Part shown: positions 51,301-59,118 of the stretch, piece after piece
How positions within the stretch are numbered: position 1 is the stretch's first letter
Layout: each line of letters begins with the position of its first letter
Assembly (NCBI RefSeq): GCF_900107665.1
Contig: NZ_FNQT01000003.1
Coordinates: 186,001-250,000 of the forward strand
Direction of reading: 5' to 3'
Source: Haloplanus vescus
GTDB lineage: Archaea > Halobacteriota > Halobacteria > Halobacteriales > Haloferacaceae
DNA length: 64,000 bases
Position numbers and translations under genes: made by a program
The notes under the pieces: model-generated
What the model saw: the letters and a program-made list of their open reading frames with translations, nothing else
Databases searched by the model: none
Told to the model about the DNA's origin: nothing

Positions 51301-52854
51301 ATGCACGCCGGTCGCCGCCGCGTGCGCCAGTTCGTCGACGGCCTCGCCCGCCCCGTCGTCGCGGCCGTCACGCTCGCCGCCGCCCTCGTCTGCTGGCAGG
51401 TAGCGACGGTGCTCACCGGCGTCCCGACCATCCTGTTGCCCGCGCCGACGGCGATTGCGGGCGCGCTTCAGGGGCACCGCGCCGACATCGCCGGTCACCT
51501 CGTCTACACGACCTTCGAAATCGGTCTCGGGTGGCTCGTCGGCGTCGGCGCGGGCGTCGCGTTCGCGGGCGTCATGGCCGCGTCGCGGCGACTCCGCCTC
51601 GCCGTCTACCCGCTCTTGCTCTCCGTCCGCATCGTCCCCCTCGTCGCCATCGCACCGCTGTTGATCGTCGCCTTCGGGGCGACGCTCTACACCCGCGTGC
51701 TGATGGCCGCGATTCTCACCTTCTTTCCCGTGACCGTCGCGTCGCTCGACGGCCTGCTCTCCGTCCCGTCGAGCCAACTCGACCTCTTGCGGTCGGTGGA
51801 GGCGTCGACGTGGGCCCGGATTCGACACGTCCGACTGCCGAACGCACTCCCGAGCGTCTTCGCCGGCGTGAAAATCGCCACCCCGCTCGCGGTCGAAGGC
51901 GTGTTGCTCGCGGAGTTTCTCGCGGCGTCGCGCGGCCTCGGCTACGCCGTGTTGCGCGCCGCGGCCGACCTGGAGACGGCGCTCGTGTTCGCGCACGTCA
52001 CGCTCATCGTCGGCGTCGGCCTGACGCTGTTCGGCTTCGTCTCGGTCGCGGAACGCCTGCTTCGCTGGAGCGACGCCGACGGCGTGAGCGCCTTCGGCAC
52101 GCGGACCGGCGGGGGCGACGCCCCGCTCTCGGAACGGCTCCGCTTCGGCGCCGTCGCGCTCTGTCTCCTCGCCGGCCTCTGGGTCGTCGGCACGCTCACC
52201 GTCCCGAACGCCGACGCCTTCCTGCCCGCGCCGCCCGAGGTGGCGTCGCGGCTTCTCGCCGCGCCCGGACTGTTCGCCAGCGCGACGCTCGGCTCGCTCT
52301 CCAAACTCGCCGCCGGGTGGGCGCTCGGGGCGGCTGTCGGCGGCGCGGTGGGTGCGCTCGTCGCTTTCTTCCCCCGGACTCGTCCCGTAGCCGGCCCGTT
52401 CCTCGTCGGCACGCGCGTGACGCCGACCATCGTCGCCGCGCCGCTCTTGCTGGTCTGGTTCGGTATCTCCGTCAGCGCCGCCACGGTGCTGATAGCGCTC
52501 GCAACCTTCTTCCCCATCGCCGTCGCGACGGCGAGCGGGTTGACGACACTCCCCGAGACGCACCGCTCGCTGCTTGACTCCGTCGCTGCGCCACGCCGTG
52601 CGCGTATCGCCGTCAGGCTGCGCTACGGCGTTCCGACCGTCCTCGCGGGCGTGAAACTCTCGCTCGTCAGCGGGCTCTCCGGCGTCGTTATCGCGGAGTG
52701 GTTCGTCGCCAACGGCGGCCTCGGCGTCTTGGTCAATCAGGGGATGCGAAACTTCCAGCCCTCGCTGACGTACGCGGCCATCGTCTGCCTGTTCGCGCTC
52801 GGTCTGTCGCTGTTCGGGAGCGCGACGCTCCTGCAACGTCGGCTGGACTGGTAA
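51301..52854 (+). CDS. Tandem-fused ABC permease (two BPD_transp_1 domains)
   Basis: A 517-residue protein of two homologous permease halves: residues about 1-255 and 262-517, each with about six helices. Each half has an EAA-type cytoplasmic loop: SVEASTWARIRHVRLPNALP (about 160-180) and SVAAPRRARIAVRLRYGVPT (about 430-450). Normally this importer type has a permease homodimer; here one chain supplies both halves. No ATPase gene lies next to it, since GtrA follows in opposite orientation. Second half ends with WFVANGGLGVLVNQ. Confidence 0.88.
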   Translation: MHAGRRRVRQFVDGLARPVVAAVTLAAALVCWQVATVLTGVPTILLPAPTAIAGALQGHRADIAGHLVYTTFEIGLGWLVGVGAGVAFAGVMAASRRLRLAVYPLLLSVRIVPLVAIAPLLIVAFGATLYTRVLMAAILTFFPVTVASLDGLLSVPSSQLDLLRSVEASTWARIRHVRLPNALPSVFAGVKIATPLAVEGVLLAEFLAASRGLGYAVLRAAADLETALVFAHVTLIVGVGLTLFGFVSVAERLLRWSDADGVSAFGTRTGGGDAPLSERLRFGAVALCLLAGLWVVGTLTVPNADAFLPAPPEVASRLLAAPGLFASATLGSLSKLAAGWALGAAVGGAVGALVAFFPRTRPVAGPFLVGTRVTPTIVAAPLLLVWFGISVSAATVLIALATFFPIAVATASGLTTLPETHRSLLDSVAAPRRARIAVRLRYGVPTVLAGVKLSLVSGLSGVVIAEWFVANGGLGVLVNQGMRNFQPSLTYAAIVCLFALGLSLFGSATLLQRRLDW

Positions 52855-52875
52855 GTGGCGTTGAGAGACCGCGCG

Positions 52876-53301
52876 TCAGTCCTTCCACGTCCACCGCGAT
52901 TCGAGGACGTACCGATAGACGCCGCTTACGACGATACCGACCCCGTTGGCGACCAGATACGGGACCGTCGCGAGCGAGACGAGGCCGAACAGGATGCCCA
53001 ACTGGATTGGGATGGCCGACCCGCGGACGAGGTTCGTCCGCAGGAGGCCACGTCCGTACTCGCGCCACCCCTGATGGCGGGCCGCGCTGAACGTCCAGCG
53101 ATTGTTGACGCCGTACTGGAGGAGGATGGTCACCTCGATGGAACAGATGGCCGCCAGAAGATACTGGATGTTCCCCCACTCGACGAGCGCCCCGAGGAGG
53201 CCGGTCTGGAAGCCGGCGGCCAGCAGTCCGACGAGGAAAAACCGGCGGAGCTGCACCGCCTCCGGCCCGACCAGCATCGCTCGCAGGTATCGACGGAACA
53301 T
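52876..53301 (-). CDS. GtrA-family membrane protein
   Basis: A 141-residue GtrA-like protein with four membrane helices (RRFFLVGLLAAGFQTGLLGA; LLAAICSIEVTILLQYGVNN; IQLGILFGLVSLATVPYLVA; GVGIVVSGVYRYVLESRW) and the typical RWTF/SRWTW motifs at the ends of helix pairs. GtrA proteins help move lipid-linked sugars across membranes. It is coupled with the sulfatase gene by an 8-base gap on the same strand, suggesting surface-glycan modification. Confidence 0.9.
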   Translation of the reverse strand: MFRRYLRAMLVGPEAVQLRRFFLVGLLAAGFQTGLLGALVEWGNIQYLLAAICSIEVTILLQYGVNNRWTFSAARHQGWREYGRGLLRTNLVRGSAIPIQLGILFGLVSLATVPYLVANGVGIVVSGVYRYVLESRWTWKD

Positions 53302-53309
53302 TCCGGACG

Positions 53310-54734
53310 CTATCGGTAGCCGAGTGCCTTTAATCTGGTTTCGATATCCCCGTCGACGCCGGCCGCCTCCTCCTCGGCGTCCACCGCGTCGAGCACAGCG
53401 ACGTGGTCGTCGACGACGCCACGCAGTCGGTCGCGGGCCGTCTCCGTCTCCGGGTCGTCGGCCGCCGAGCGGTCCGTTCGTTGCTCCGGGTCGGCGTGGC
53501 GGTCGTACAGCTCTTCCTCGCCCGTCACCGTGTTCCGGATGTACGTCCAGTCATCGTCGCGGGCGCTCACCACCAGGTCGCCCTCGTCCAACGACCGCGG
53601 AATCGGCTGTTGGGTCACGTCGTCGCCACGGACGGTGACGGTCACGACCGGGCGGTCCGTCGGTGCGGTCCCGTCGCGGAGCGTCGGGCGCAGGCTCTCG
53701 CCCACCCACTCCTCAGCGGGGTCGACGCCGAGCAAGTCACAGACTGTCGGCGGGATGGCGTCGAGTCCGACGTGTTCCGAGACGCGTCGCGACGGCATCC
53801 CCGGTACGTCGATTATGAGGGGGACGCGAACCAGTTCGTCGTAGAGCTTCGGGTAGTGGGCGAGGTGGCCGTGGTCCATGAACTCCTCGCCGTGGTCGCC
53901 GGCGACGACGAGTGCGGTGTCGTCGGCGACGCCCGCGTCGTCAAGGGCGTTGAGCAGACGCCCGACGCTGGCGTCGACTTGGCGGACGGCACCCTGATAC
54001 AGCGTCCGCAGGTCCGCGAGCGTTCGGTCGCCGACGGACCACCCCAGTCCCGTTCGGACGTGCGCGACCAGCATCCGCGTCTTGCCGACGCGGCGGTCGG
54101 TGTCGCGGAGATACCGCGGCGCCGGGACGTAGGGCGTGTGGACGTCCATGTAATGTATCCAGAGGAAGAACGGCTCGTCGGTGTCGGCGACGAAGGAGGT
54201 GGCCGCCTCTTCGGCGTCGAGCATCCGCGAGGCGTCGGTGAACGGCCGGTCGTCCGCGCCCCCTCGGAGGAAGTTACCGGCCCGGCGGAACGGCGACGTG
54301 AGCAGTTGAATCCACGCCCCCCACGTCGGGTGCGCGGCGACGAACTCGCCGGCGGGGCCGTCGCTGCCGCCGCCGACGAACGCGTCGAAGTCGCCGAAGC
54401 CGTCGTCGTACCCCCACTGCTCGGTGAGGAAGCCGTTCGCGGCGTTGTAGCCGGCGGTGGCGACGCCGGCATCCTGTAACTGCTCGGCAAGTGTCGTCGC
54501 CCCGTCGACGCCGATGCGGCCGGTGTCGGCGAACACGGGGCGCGAGGCGAGAATCGACGGGAACGACATCGGCGTCCAGTTCCCGTGTGCGAAGGCGTTC
54601 TCGAAGACGGTGCCGCGGTCGGCGATGGCCGAGAGCGTCGGTGTCTCGTACTCGTCGGTGTACGGGCCGATGGCGTCGGCCCGGAGCGAGTCGATAGTGA
54701 CGAGAACGGCGTTGGATACGGAGGCGTCTGTCAT
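53310..54734 (-). CDS. Sulfatase/alkaline-phosphatase superfamily hydrolase
   Basis: A 474-residue sulfatase-fold enzyme. Metal sites: VTIDSLRADAIG (Asp15), VVAGDHGEEFMDHG (Asp-His) and IHYMDVHTPY. At the formylglycine position the sequence is WTPMSFPSIL, giving Ser57-x-Pro-Ser where Cys-x-Pro-Ser is classical. Either Ser-type activation (needs an anSME partner not seen here) or a phosphodiesterase-type role is possible. No signal peptide, so it acts in the cytoplasm. It lies next to GtrA, suggesting glycan sulfate metabolism. Confidence 0.88.
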   Translation of the reverse strand: MTDASVSNAVLVTIDSLRADAIGPYTDEYETPTLSAIADRGTVFENAFAHGNWTPMSFPSILASRPVFADTGRIGVDGATTLAEQLQDAGVATAGYNAANGFLTEQWGYDDGFGDFDAFVGGGSDGPAGEFVAAHPTWGAWIQLLTSPFRRAGNFLRGGADDRPFTDASRMLDAEEAATSFVADTDEPFFLWIHYMDVHTPYVPAPRYLRDTDRRVGKTRMLVAHVRTGLGWSVGDRTLADLRTLYQGAVRQVDASVGRLLNALDDAGVADDTALVVAGDHGEEFMDHGHLAHYPKLYDELVRVPLIIDVPGMPSRRVSEHVGLDAIPPTVCDLLGVDPAEEWVGESLRPTLRDGTAPTDRPVVTVTVRGDDVTQQPIPRSLDEGDLVVSARDDDWTYIRNTVTGEEELYDRHADPEQRTDRSAADDPETETARDRLRGVVDDHVAVLDAVDAEEEAAGVDGDIETRLKALGYR

Positions 54735-54889
54735 GAGTGGTGGGCGTCGACGGCAGACGTCGCGAGAGTGCGATTCGTCCCGTCGACCATCCAGTTGTCG
54801 TGAACTACGTCGATGGACACCCTCAACCTTTTGATACCGACGAGCGAGTCCGGCACGTTCAAGGCGTCCGAGTGTCGATACGCGCAGGA

Positions 54890-54994
54890 GGGCCCTTAGC
54901 TTAGTCTGGTTAAAGCCCCCGGCTCATACTGCCTGCGGCACGTCCGCGGGCATGGGACACCGGGTGATCGCTGGTTCGAATCCGGCAGGGCCCA
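54890..54994 (+). tRNA. tRNA with anticodon CAT (elongator Met or Ile2), 30-base intron
   Basis: Acceptor GGGCCCT/AGGGCCC, anticodon stem CCCGG/CCGGG, T-arm GCTGG-TTCGAAT-CCGGC, discriminator A; mature length 75. The intron at 54929-54958 sits after A37. A perfect bulge-helix-bulge is visible: central helix CTCA:TGGG, bulges TAC and ACA cut after their second base, inner helix TGCC:GGCA. The CAU anticodon is shared by elongator tRNA-Met and tRNA-Ile2 (agmatidine-modified); GGGCCC acceptors occur in the latter, so I leave it open. Confidence 0.92.
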
Positions 54995-55257
54995 TCCCAC
55001 TTTTCCTCGGTCGCTTCGTCGCCGGCGCGAAGCACCGGCTGCCCGAGGAACCTCCGGTTCCTCGTGCTCCCTCGCAAAAACGTGGGGAAAAAGACCGCAG
55101 AGCAGGATTCGACTCAGGGAGTGGAGCGAACGAAGTGAGCGAAACGGCCGAGGTTCGAATCCGGTGGCACGAACGCCGGCAAAGTGCCTCAAGCACTTCC
55201 CTCACGACGCGCAATGAATGCCAAAAGCCAAACGTCGCTCGCCCGTACAGTCGGGTA
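54995..55257 (+). other. Hairpin-rich interval with tRNA T-arm repeats
   Basis: No gene. Right after the tRNA come a T-run (ACTTTTCC), a perfect hairpin CGAGGAACC/GGTTCCTCG (loop TCC, 55044-55064), and the low-complexity GAGTGGAGCGAACGAAGTGA (55121-55140). GCCGAGGTTCGAATC at 55147-55161 carries a T-arm-like GTTCGAATCCGG, repeated from the tRNA at 54973. It looks like a decayed integration or recombination site. Confidence 0.5.
55147..55161 (+). repeat. 15-base T-arm-like direct repeat, left copy
   Basis: GCCGAGGTTCGAATC, identical at 55567-55581 (420 bases apart) and containing the GGTTCGAATC T-arm core also found in the tRNA at 54973. Flanks the 66-residue gene. Confidence 0.6.
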
Positions 55258-55458
55258 ATGAGTGAATCAGACGACGCGCCTTCGGGCCCAAAAATCTCGG
55301 TTGCAGTCGTGGACGAGTCCCACACGAACGAAATCCCGGACAACATCGACTCCGAACTGTACACGACGACGCGACCGGAGTCGTCGATGGTCGAGTTCGA
55401 CGCGGCGCCGGACAGCGACCTGGCGGAGGCACTCCGGCGACACGGCTACGACCTGTAA
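55258..55458 (+). CDS. Small acidic protein next to tRNA
   Basis: A 66-residue highly acidic protein starting MSESDDAPSGPKISVAVVDE. It has one possible beta strand (ISVAVVDESHT) and a helical tail (DSDLAEALRRHGYDL). Not recognised. It is bracketed by the 15-base repeats GCCGAGGTTCGAATC at 55147 and 55567. The ATG at 55258 is the only one inside the frame near a haloarchaeal-type composition; the open frame upstream covers the hairpin interval. Confidence 0.6.
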   Translation: MSESDDAPSGPKISVAVVDESHTNEIPDNIDSELYTTTRPESSMVEFDAAPDSDLAEALRRHGYDL

Positions 55459-55566
55459 GCCACCGCTCGTTCCGTGAGACGGTTCTGTTGACGATTCGGA
55501 GAGTCACGACAAAGCCGGGTTCCTGTCGGTTTCTCGTCTACACGCAGAGCGTACAGCCAGCGGACC

Positions 55567-55581
55567 GCCGAGGTTCGAATC
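55567..55581 (+). repeat. 15-base T-arm-like direct repeat, right copy
   Basis: GCCGAGGTTCGAATC, identical to 55147-55161. It lies between the 66-residue gene and the Cas4-like gene. Confidence 0.6.
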
Positions 55582-55630
55582 AGCCGAGGCCACCCAGCGC
55601 TTCAAATACCATCCCGCGCCCACCGCCCCC

Positions 55631-56287
55631 GTGCTCACGTTCAGCGGCCTCGCTCGGGCGGCGTACTGCCTGCGACAGCACTACTACGCCCAGCGAGACG
55701 ACGAGGGGGGTCCGCCACCGGACGCCCGGGACCGACAGCGCCTCGCCTTTCGCTACGCTTCGTTGCGCGAGGCGAGCGACGCCGACCTCGCTACTGAACC
55801 GATAGCGCCCTCGCCGTCGGCGTATCGGTCAGCGCTCGACTCACTCGCCGCCCGCGACGACTGGGACGGACTCGTCGACCCGGAAGCGACGCGCGTCACC
55901 TTGACGGGCCGGGAGTGTCGCGGCCGCGCGCACAAGATTTTGGCAGGCGACCCGCCGGTGCCGACGTTCGTCTCGCCCGGCCGGCCACCGGCACGAGGTG
56001 TCTGGCGCCCGCAACGCGTTCGCGCGGTGGCGATGGCGAAGGCGCTGGCGTGGGAACGCGAACGGGAGATTCCGGCCGCGCTCGTCGAGTATCCGACTCA
56101 CGGAGTCGTTCGGCGGGTCGACCTGACGACGCGCACGCGGGCGGCGTATCGGCGGACGGTCCGGTCGGTCCGGGATATCGACGGGCCCCCGCCGCGAATC
56201 GACGACGAGGCCAAGTGCGACGCCTGCGAGTACCGCGAGGAGTGTGGCGTTCGGACCCGGTCGCTCAAGTCACTGCTCGGCCTGTAG
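55631..56287 (+). CDS. Cas4-like iron-sulfur protein without CRISPR
   Basis: A 218-residue protein (GTG start) resembling haloarchaeal Cas4/AddB-type proteins: N-terminal Cys13 in LARAAYCLRQHYYAQ and a C-terminal cluster C196-x2-C199-x5-C205 (KCDACEYREECG), which together can hold a 4Fe-4S cluster. The PD-(D/E)xK strand region (ALVEYPTHGVVRRVDL) has Glu-Tyr-Pro where E-x-K is expected, so the nuclease may be inactive. No cas1/cas2 or array is near. The 3' end overlaps the convergent yrdC gene by 18 bases. Confidence 0.68.
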   Translation: MLTFSGLARAAYCLRQHYYAQRDDEGGPPPDARDRQRLAFRYASLREASDADLATEPIAPSPSAYRSALDSLAARDDWDGLVDPEATRVTLTGRECRGRAHKILAGDPPVPTFVSPGRPPARGVWRPQRVRAVAMAKALAWEREREIPAALVEYPTHGVVRRVDLTTRTRAAYRRTVRSVRDIDGPPPRIDDEAKCDACEYREECGVRTRSLKSLLGL

Positions 56288-56851
56288 CCACGCCTCGATG
56301 TCGTCGGCCATCGCGCCCCGCCGGTGAATCACGCCCTTGCCGGGGTCGACGACGGTGCTCTCGGTTCCGGGCGTCTCGCCGCCGTCGACGACGGCGCCGG
56401 CGCCCTCGCGGACGCGCGAATCGAGGTCCGACACGCGGGTGACACTCGGCGCTCCCGAGCGGTTGGCGCTCGTCGCCGTCAGCGGTGGCGTGCGTTCGAG
56501 GAGGGCGAGCGCCGTCTCGTGGTCGGGGATGCGCACGCCGACGCGCTCCCGACCCGCCGTGAGGTTGTCTGGGAGCGTCTCGCGGCGCTCGACCACGACG
56601 GTCACGGGACCGGGGAGGAAGCGGCGCATGAACGCCGCTTCGCGCTCCGTCGGCCGGGTGTATTCGAGTGCGGCGTCGACGCTCGGTACGCCGAGCGAGA
56701 GCGGCTTGTCCCGAGGCCGTCCCTTCAGGTCGAACACTCCCGCCACGGCGTCGGCGTCGGTGGCGTCGGCGCCGAGGCCGTACACCGTCTCGGTGGGGTA
56801 GACGGCGGCGTCACCGTCGCGGACGGCCGCCGCGGCTTCGTCGAGGCCCAT
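56270..56851 (-). CDS. L-threonylcarbamoyladenylate synthase (YrdC/Sua5)
   Basis: Makes threonylcarbamoyl-AMP for t6A37 of ANN-decoding tRNAs. The 193-residue YrdC-only form shows AAVYPTETVYGLGADAT (about 16-32), KGRPRDKPLSLGV (about 45), FLPGPVTVVVERR and TATSANRSGAPS. No C-terminal Sua5 extension. The ATG at 56849-56851 shares a base with the upstream redoxin stop (TAATG), so the genes are translationally coupled. The longer open frame upstream is Arg-rich and rejected. Confidence 0.94.
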   Translation of the reverse strand: MGLDEAAAAVRDGDAAVYPTETVYGLGADATDADAVAGVFDLKGRPRDKPLSLGVPSVDAALEYTRPTEREAAFMRRFLPGPVTVVVERRETLPDNLTAGRERVGVRIPDHETALALLERTPPLTATSANRSGAPSVTRVSDLDSRVREGAGAVVDGGETPGTESTVVDPGKGVIHRRGAMADDIEAWLQAEQ

Positions 56852-57363
56852 TACTCTGCGAGCGCCCGAATCTCGGCTTCGAGGTCGTCGTACGGCGGGA
56901 AGTCCGGCCACTCCTCGGCCACCCACGCGTGCTGGACGGTCCGGTCCTCGTCGAGCAGGAAGACAGCCGGCCGTGGCTCCGAGACGCCAGCCATCCCGTC
57001 GAGGTCGTGGGCGACACCGTAGGCCTCGGCCACTTCGTTCGAGGGGTCGGCGAAGAGGTCGTAGGGCATCTCTCGCTCCTCGACGAGTTGCTTGTGGGCG
57101 TAGGGCGTCGAGATGGAGACGCCGACGACGGTGAGGTGGTCGTCCCACTCGCGGTCACGGAGTTCGTTCCAGATGTACGTCGCGGGGAAGGCGCCGTCCA
57201 TGGGGTAGAACACGAGGCAGACGGGGCCCTCGTCCGTGAGGTCGGAGAGCGAGGCGTCCTCCCAGAACTCGTCGTTGACGAGTGGGCGCGTGAAGTCGGG
57301 GGCTTGCTCGCCTTCGGCGACGTGGTCGGCGTCGGGCAGGGGAACGACGTCGAAATCGACCAT
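56851..57363 (-). CDS. Redoxin-like protein lacking the peroxidatic cysteine
   Basis: A 170-residue AhpC/TSA-fold protein: EGEQAPDFTRPLVNDEF, VFYPMDGAFPATYIWNEL, TVVGVSISTPYAHKQL and PYDLFADPSNEVAEAYGV. The peroxidatic Cys position (after Pro60) is Thr62, and the only Cys (49) is in a buried strand, so it cannot be a classical peroxidase. Its stop is coupled to yrdC and its start to the glutaredoxin gene (TGATG-type overlap at 57363), so all three form one operon. Confidence 0.86.
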   Translation of the reverse strand: MVDFDVVPLPDADHVAEGEQAPDFTRPLVNDEFWEDASLSDLTDEGPVCLVFYPMDGAFPATYIWNELRDREWDDHLTVVGVSISTPYAHKQLVEEREMPYDLFADPSNEVAEAYGVAHDLDGMAGVSEPRPAVFLLDEDRTVQHAWVAEEWPDFPPYDDLEAEIRALAE

Positions 57364-57644
57364 CAGGCCGACCCCCCGTCGACGAGTCCGTCACCGTACG
57401 TCTTCTCCAAGTACTCCACGACGTTCGCCGACTCCGACATCGTCACGCCGGTTCGCTCGTCGACGATGGCGGGGACGGGCCGCGACCCAGCAACTCGCTT
57501 GACCACGTCCCGCTCGGAGTGCATCGGCTCGACGAACCGCGAGGTGTAGTCGAGGCCGAGGTCCTGGAGCGTCCGAACGACGCGCTCGCAGTACGGACAC
57601 GCCTGCAGTCGATACAGGGTGATCGGCGGGTCGCTGTCTGACAT
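57363..57644 (-). CDS. Glutaredoxin/GST-N domain protein
   Basis: A 93-residue thioredoxin-fold protein with the CPYC redox motif (Cys16, Cys19 in LYRLQACPYCERVVRTL) and the Pro/Ser-rich RPVPAIVDERTGVTMSES of glutaredoxin and GST N-terminal domains. It is the first gene of the three-gene operon with the redoxin-like protein and yrdC, and may supply reducing power to a partner. Confidence 0.9.
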   Translation of the reverse strand: MSDSDPPITLYRLQACPYCERVVRTLQDLGLDYTSRFVEPMHSERDVVKRVAGSRPVPAIVDERTGVTMSESANVVEYLEKTYGDGLVDGGSA

Positions 57645-57711
57645 GCGCCACAGTTGGGTCGGCGTCCGCGTAAGCCCTTCGCTCGGGTGAGACGGTACCT
57701 ATGAGGGCAAC

Positions 57712-57719
57712 GCTTAATT
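57712..57719 (+). promoter_or_regulatory. TATA-like box of the CNNM gene
   Basis: GCTTAATT at 57712-57719 lies about 30 bases before the ATG at 57748. Confidence 0.45.
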
Positions 57720-57747
57720 CGGGGCCGCGACTACGGTCTGTACTTCC

Positions 57748-59118
57748 ATGGGTTTGTCGCCGCTAGCGAGCGCCGCCGGAATCGTCGCCCCGGCACAGCT
57801 TGCCGATATCGTGACGCTGACGGATACGACAGTCACGATTGCCGGCTCGGTGGCTATCCTCTTTCTCATCGCGCTCTCGGCGTTTTTCTCCTCGTCGGAG
57901 ATTGCGATGTTCTCGCTGGCTCGCCACCGCGTCGACTCCCTCGTCGAGGAGGGGATTCCCGGCGCTCGGTTGGTCCAAGAGCTCAAATCCGATCCGCATC
58001 GCCTGCTCATCACGATTCTCGTCGGCAACAACATCGTCAACATCGCGATGTCCTCCATCGCCACGGGGCTGTTCGCCATCTACCTCTCGCAGGGGCAGGC
58101 CGTCCTCGCCGCCACCTTCGGCGTCACGACGCTCGTCCTCCTGTTCGGCGAGAGTGCCCCCAAATCCTACGCCGTCGAGCACACCGAATCGTGGGCGCTC
58201 CGCATCGCTCGCCCGCTCAAGTACTCCGAACTCGCCTTGCTCCCGTTGGTCGTCGTCTTCGACTACCTCACGCGCGTCATCAACCGCGTGACGGGCGGGC
58301 GCTCCGCCATCGAGTCGACGTACGTCACCCGCGACGAGATTCAGAACATGATCCAGACCGGGGAGCGCGAGGGCGTCATCGAAGAGGAGGAACGCGAGAT
58401 GCTCCAGCGCATCTTCCGGTTCAACCGCACCATCGCCAAGGAGATTATGACGCCGCGACTCGACATGACGGCGGTGCCGAAAGACGCCGCCCTCGACGAG
58501 GCCATCGAAACCTGCATCCAGAGCGACCACGAGCGCATCCCCGTCTACGAGGGGAATCTCGACAACATCATCGGCATCGTCACGCTCCGTGACCTCATCC
58601 GAGAGAAGGACTACGGCGAGGGGCGGAGCGACCTGACGGACGTGGTCCAGCCCACGCTCCACGTCCCCGAATCGAAGAACGTCGACGAACTGCTGGAGGA
58701 GATTCAGGACAACCGGATGCGGATGGTCATCGTCATCGACGAGTTCGGGACGACGGAGGGGCTGATTACGCTCGAAGACATGGTCGAGGAAATCGTCGGC
58801 GACATCCTCGAAGGTGACGAGGAAGAGCCGTTCGAGTTCCTCGACGACGACGTGGTCATCGTTCGCGGCGAGGTCAACATCGACGAGGTCAACGAGATGC
58901 TGGAGCTCGACTTGCCCGAGGGCGAGGAGTTCGAGACACTCGCTGGCTTCATCTTCAACCGTGCCGGGCGACTCGTCGAGGAGGGCGAGGAAATAGACTT
59001 CGACGGCATCACCATCCGCATCGAGCAGGTGGACAACACCCGCATCATGAAAGCCCGCCTCACCATCCACGACGACGAGGAAGACGAGTCAGAGACCGAG
59101 GCGGAAGCCGAGAGTTAG
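57748..59118 (+). CDS. CNNM/CorC-type membrane protein (DUF21-CBS-CorC_HlyC)
   Basis: A 456-residue membrane protein of the CNNM/HlyC-CorB class implicated in Mg2+ transport. Four membrane helices in a DUF21 domain (about 30-200; FFSSSEIAMFSLARHRVDSL with the conserved charged loop), then a CBS pair (about 222-345; LDMTAVPKDAALDEAIETC; VVQPTLHVPESKNV), and a C-terminal CorC_HlyC domain (about 360-440; VIVRGEVNIDEVNEMLELDL). The acidic tail is typical of halophiles. The stop overlaps the convergent PiT gene by four bases. Confidence 0.92.
   Translation: MGLSPLASAAGIVAPAQLADIVTLTDTTVTIAGSVAILFLIALSAFFSSSEIAMFSLARHRVDSLVEEGIPGARLVQELKSDPHRLLITILVGNNIVNIAMSSIATGLFAIYLSQGQAVLAATFGVTTLVLLFGESAPKSYAVEHTESWALRIARPLKYSELALLPLVVVFDYLTRVINRVTGGRSAIESTYVTRDEIQNMIQTGEREGVIEEEEREMLQRIFRFNRTIAKEIMTPRLDMTAVPKDAALDEAIETCIQSDHERIPVYEGNLDNIIGIVTLRDLIREKDYGEGRSDLTDVVQPTLHVPESKNVDELLEEIQDNRMRMVIVIDEFGTTEGLITLEDMVEEIVGDILEGDEEEPFEFLDDDVVIVRGEVNIDEVNEMLELDLPEGEEFETLAGFIFNRAGRLVEEGEEIDFDGITIRIEQVDNTRIMKARLTIHDDEEDESETEAEAES

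Noticed and set aside
51037-52836. 599-residue minus-strand open frame rich in Arg, Glu and Gly
   Set aside because: Antisense to the fused permease, which shows clear membrane and EAA signatures.
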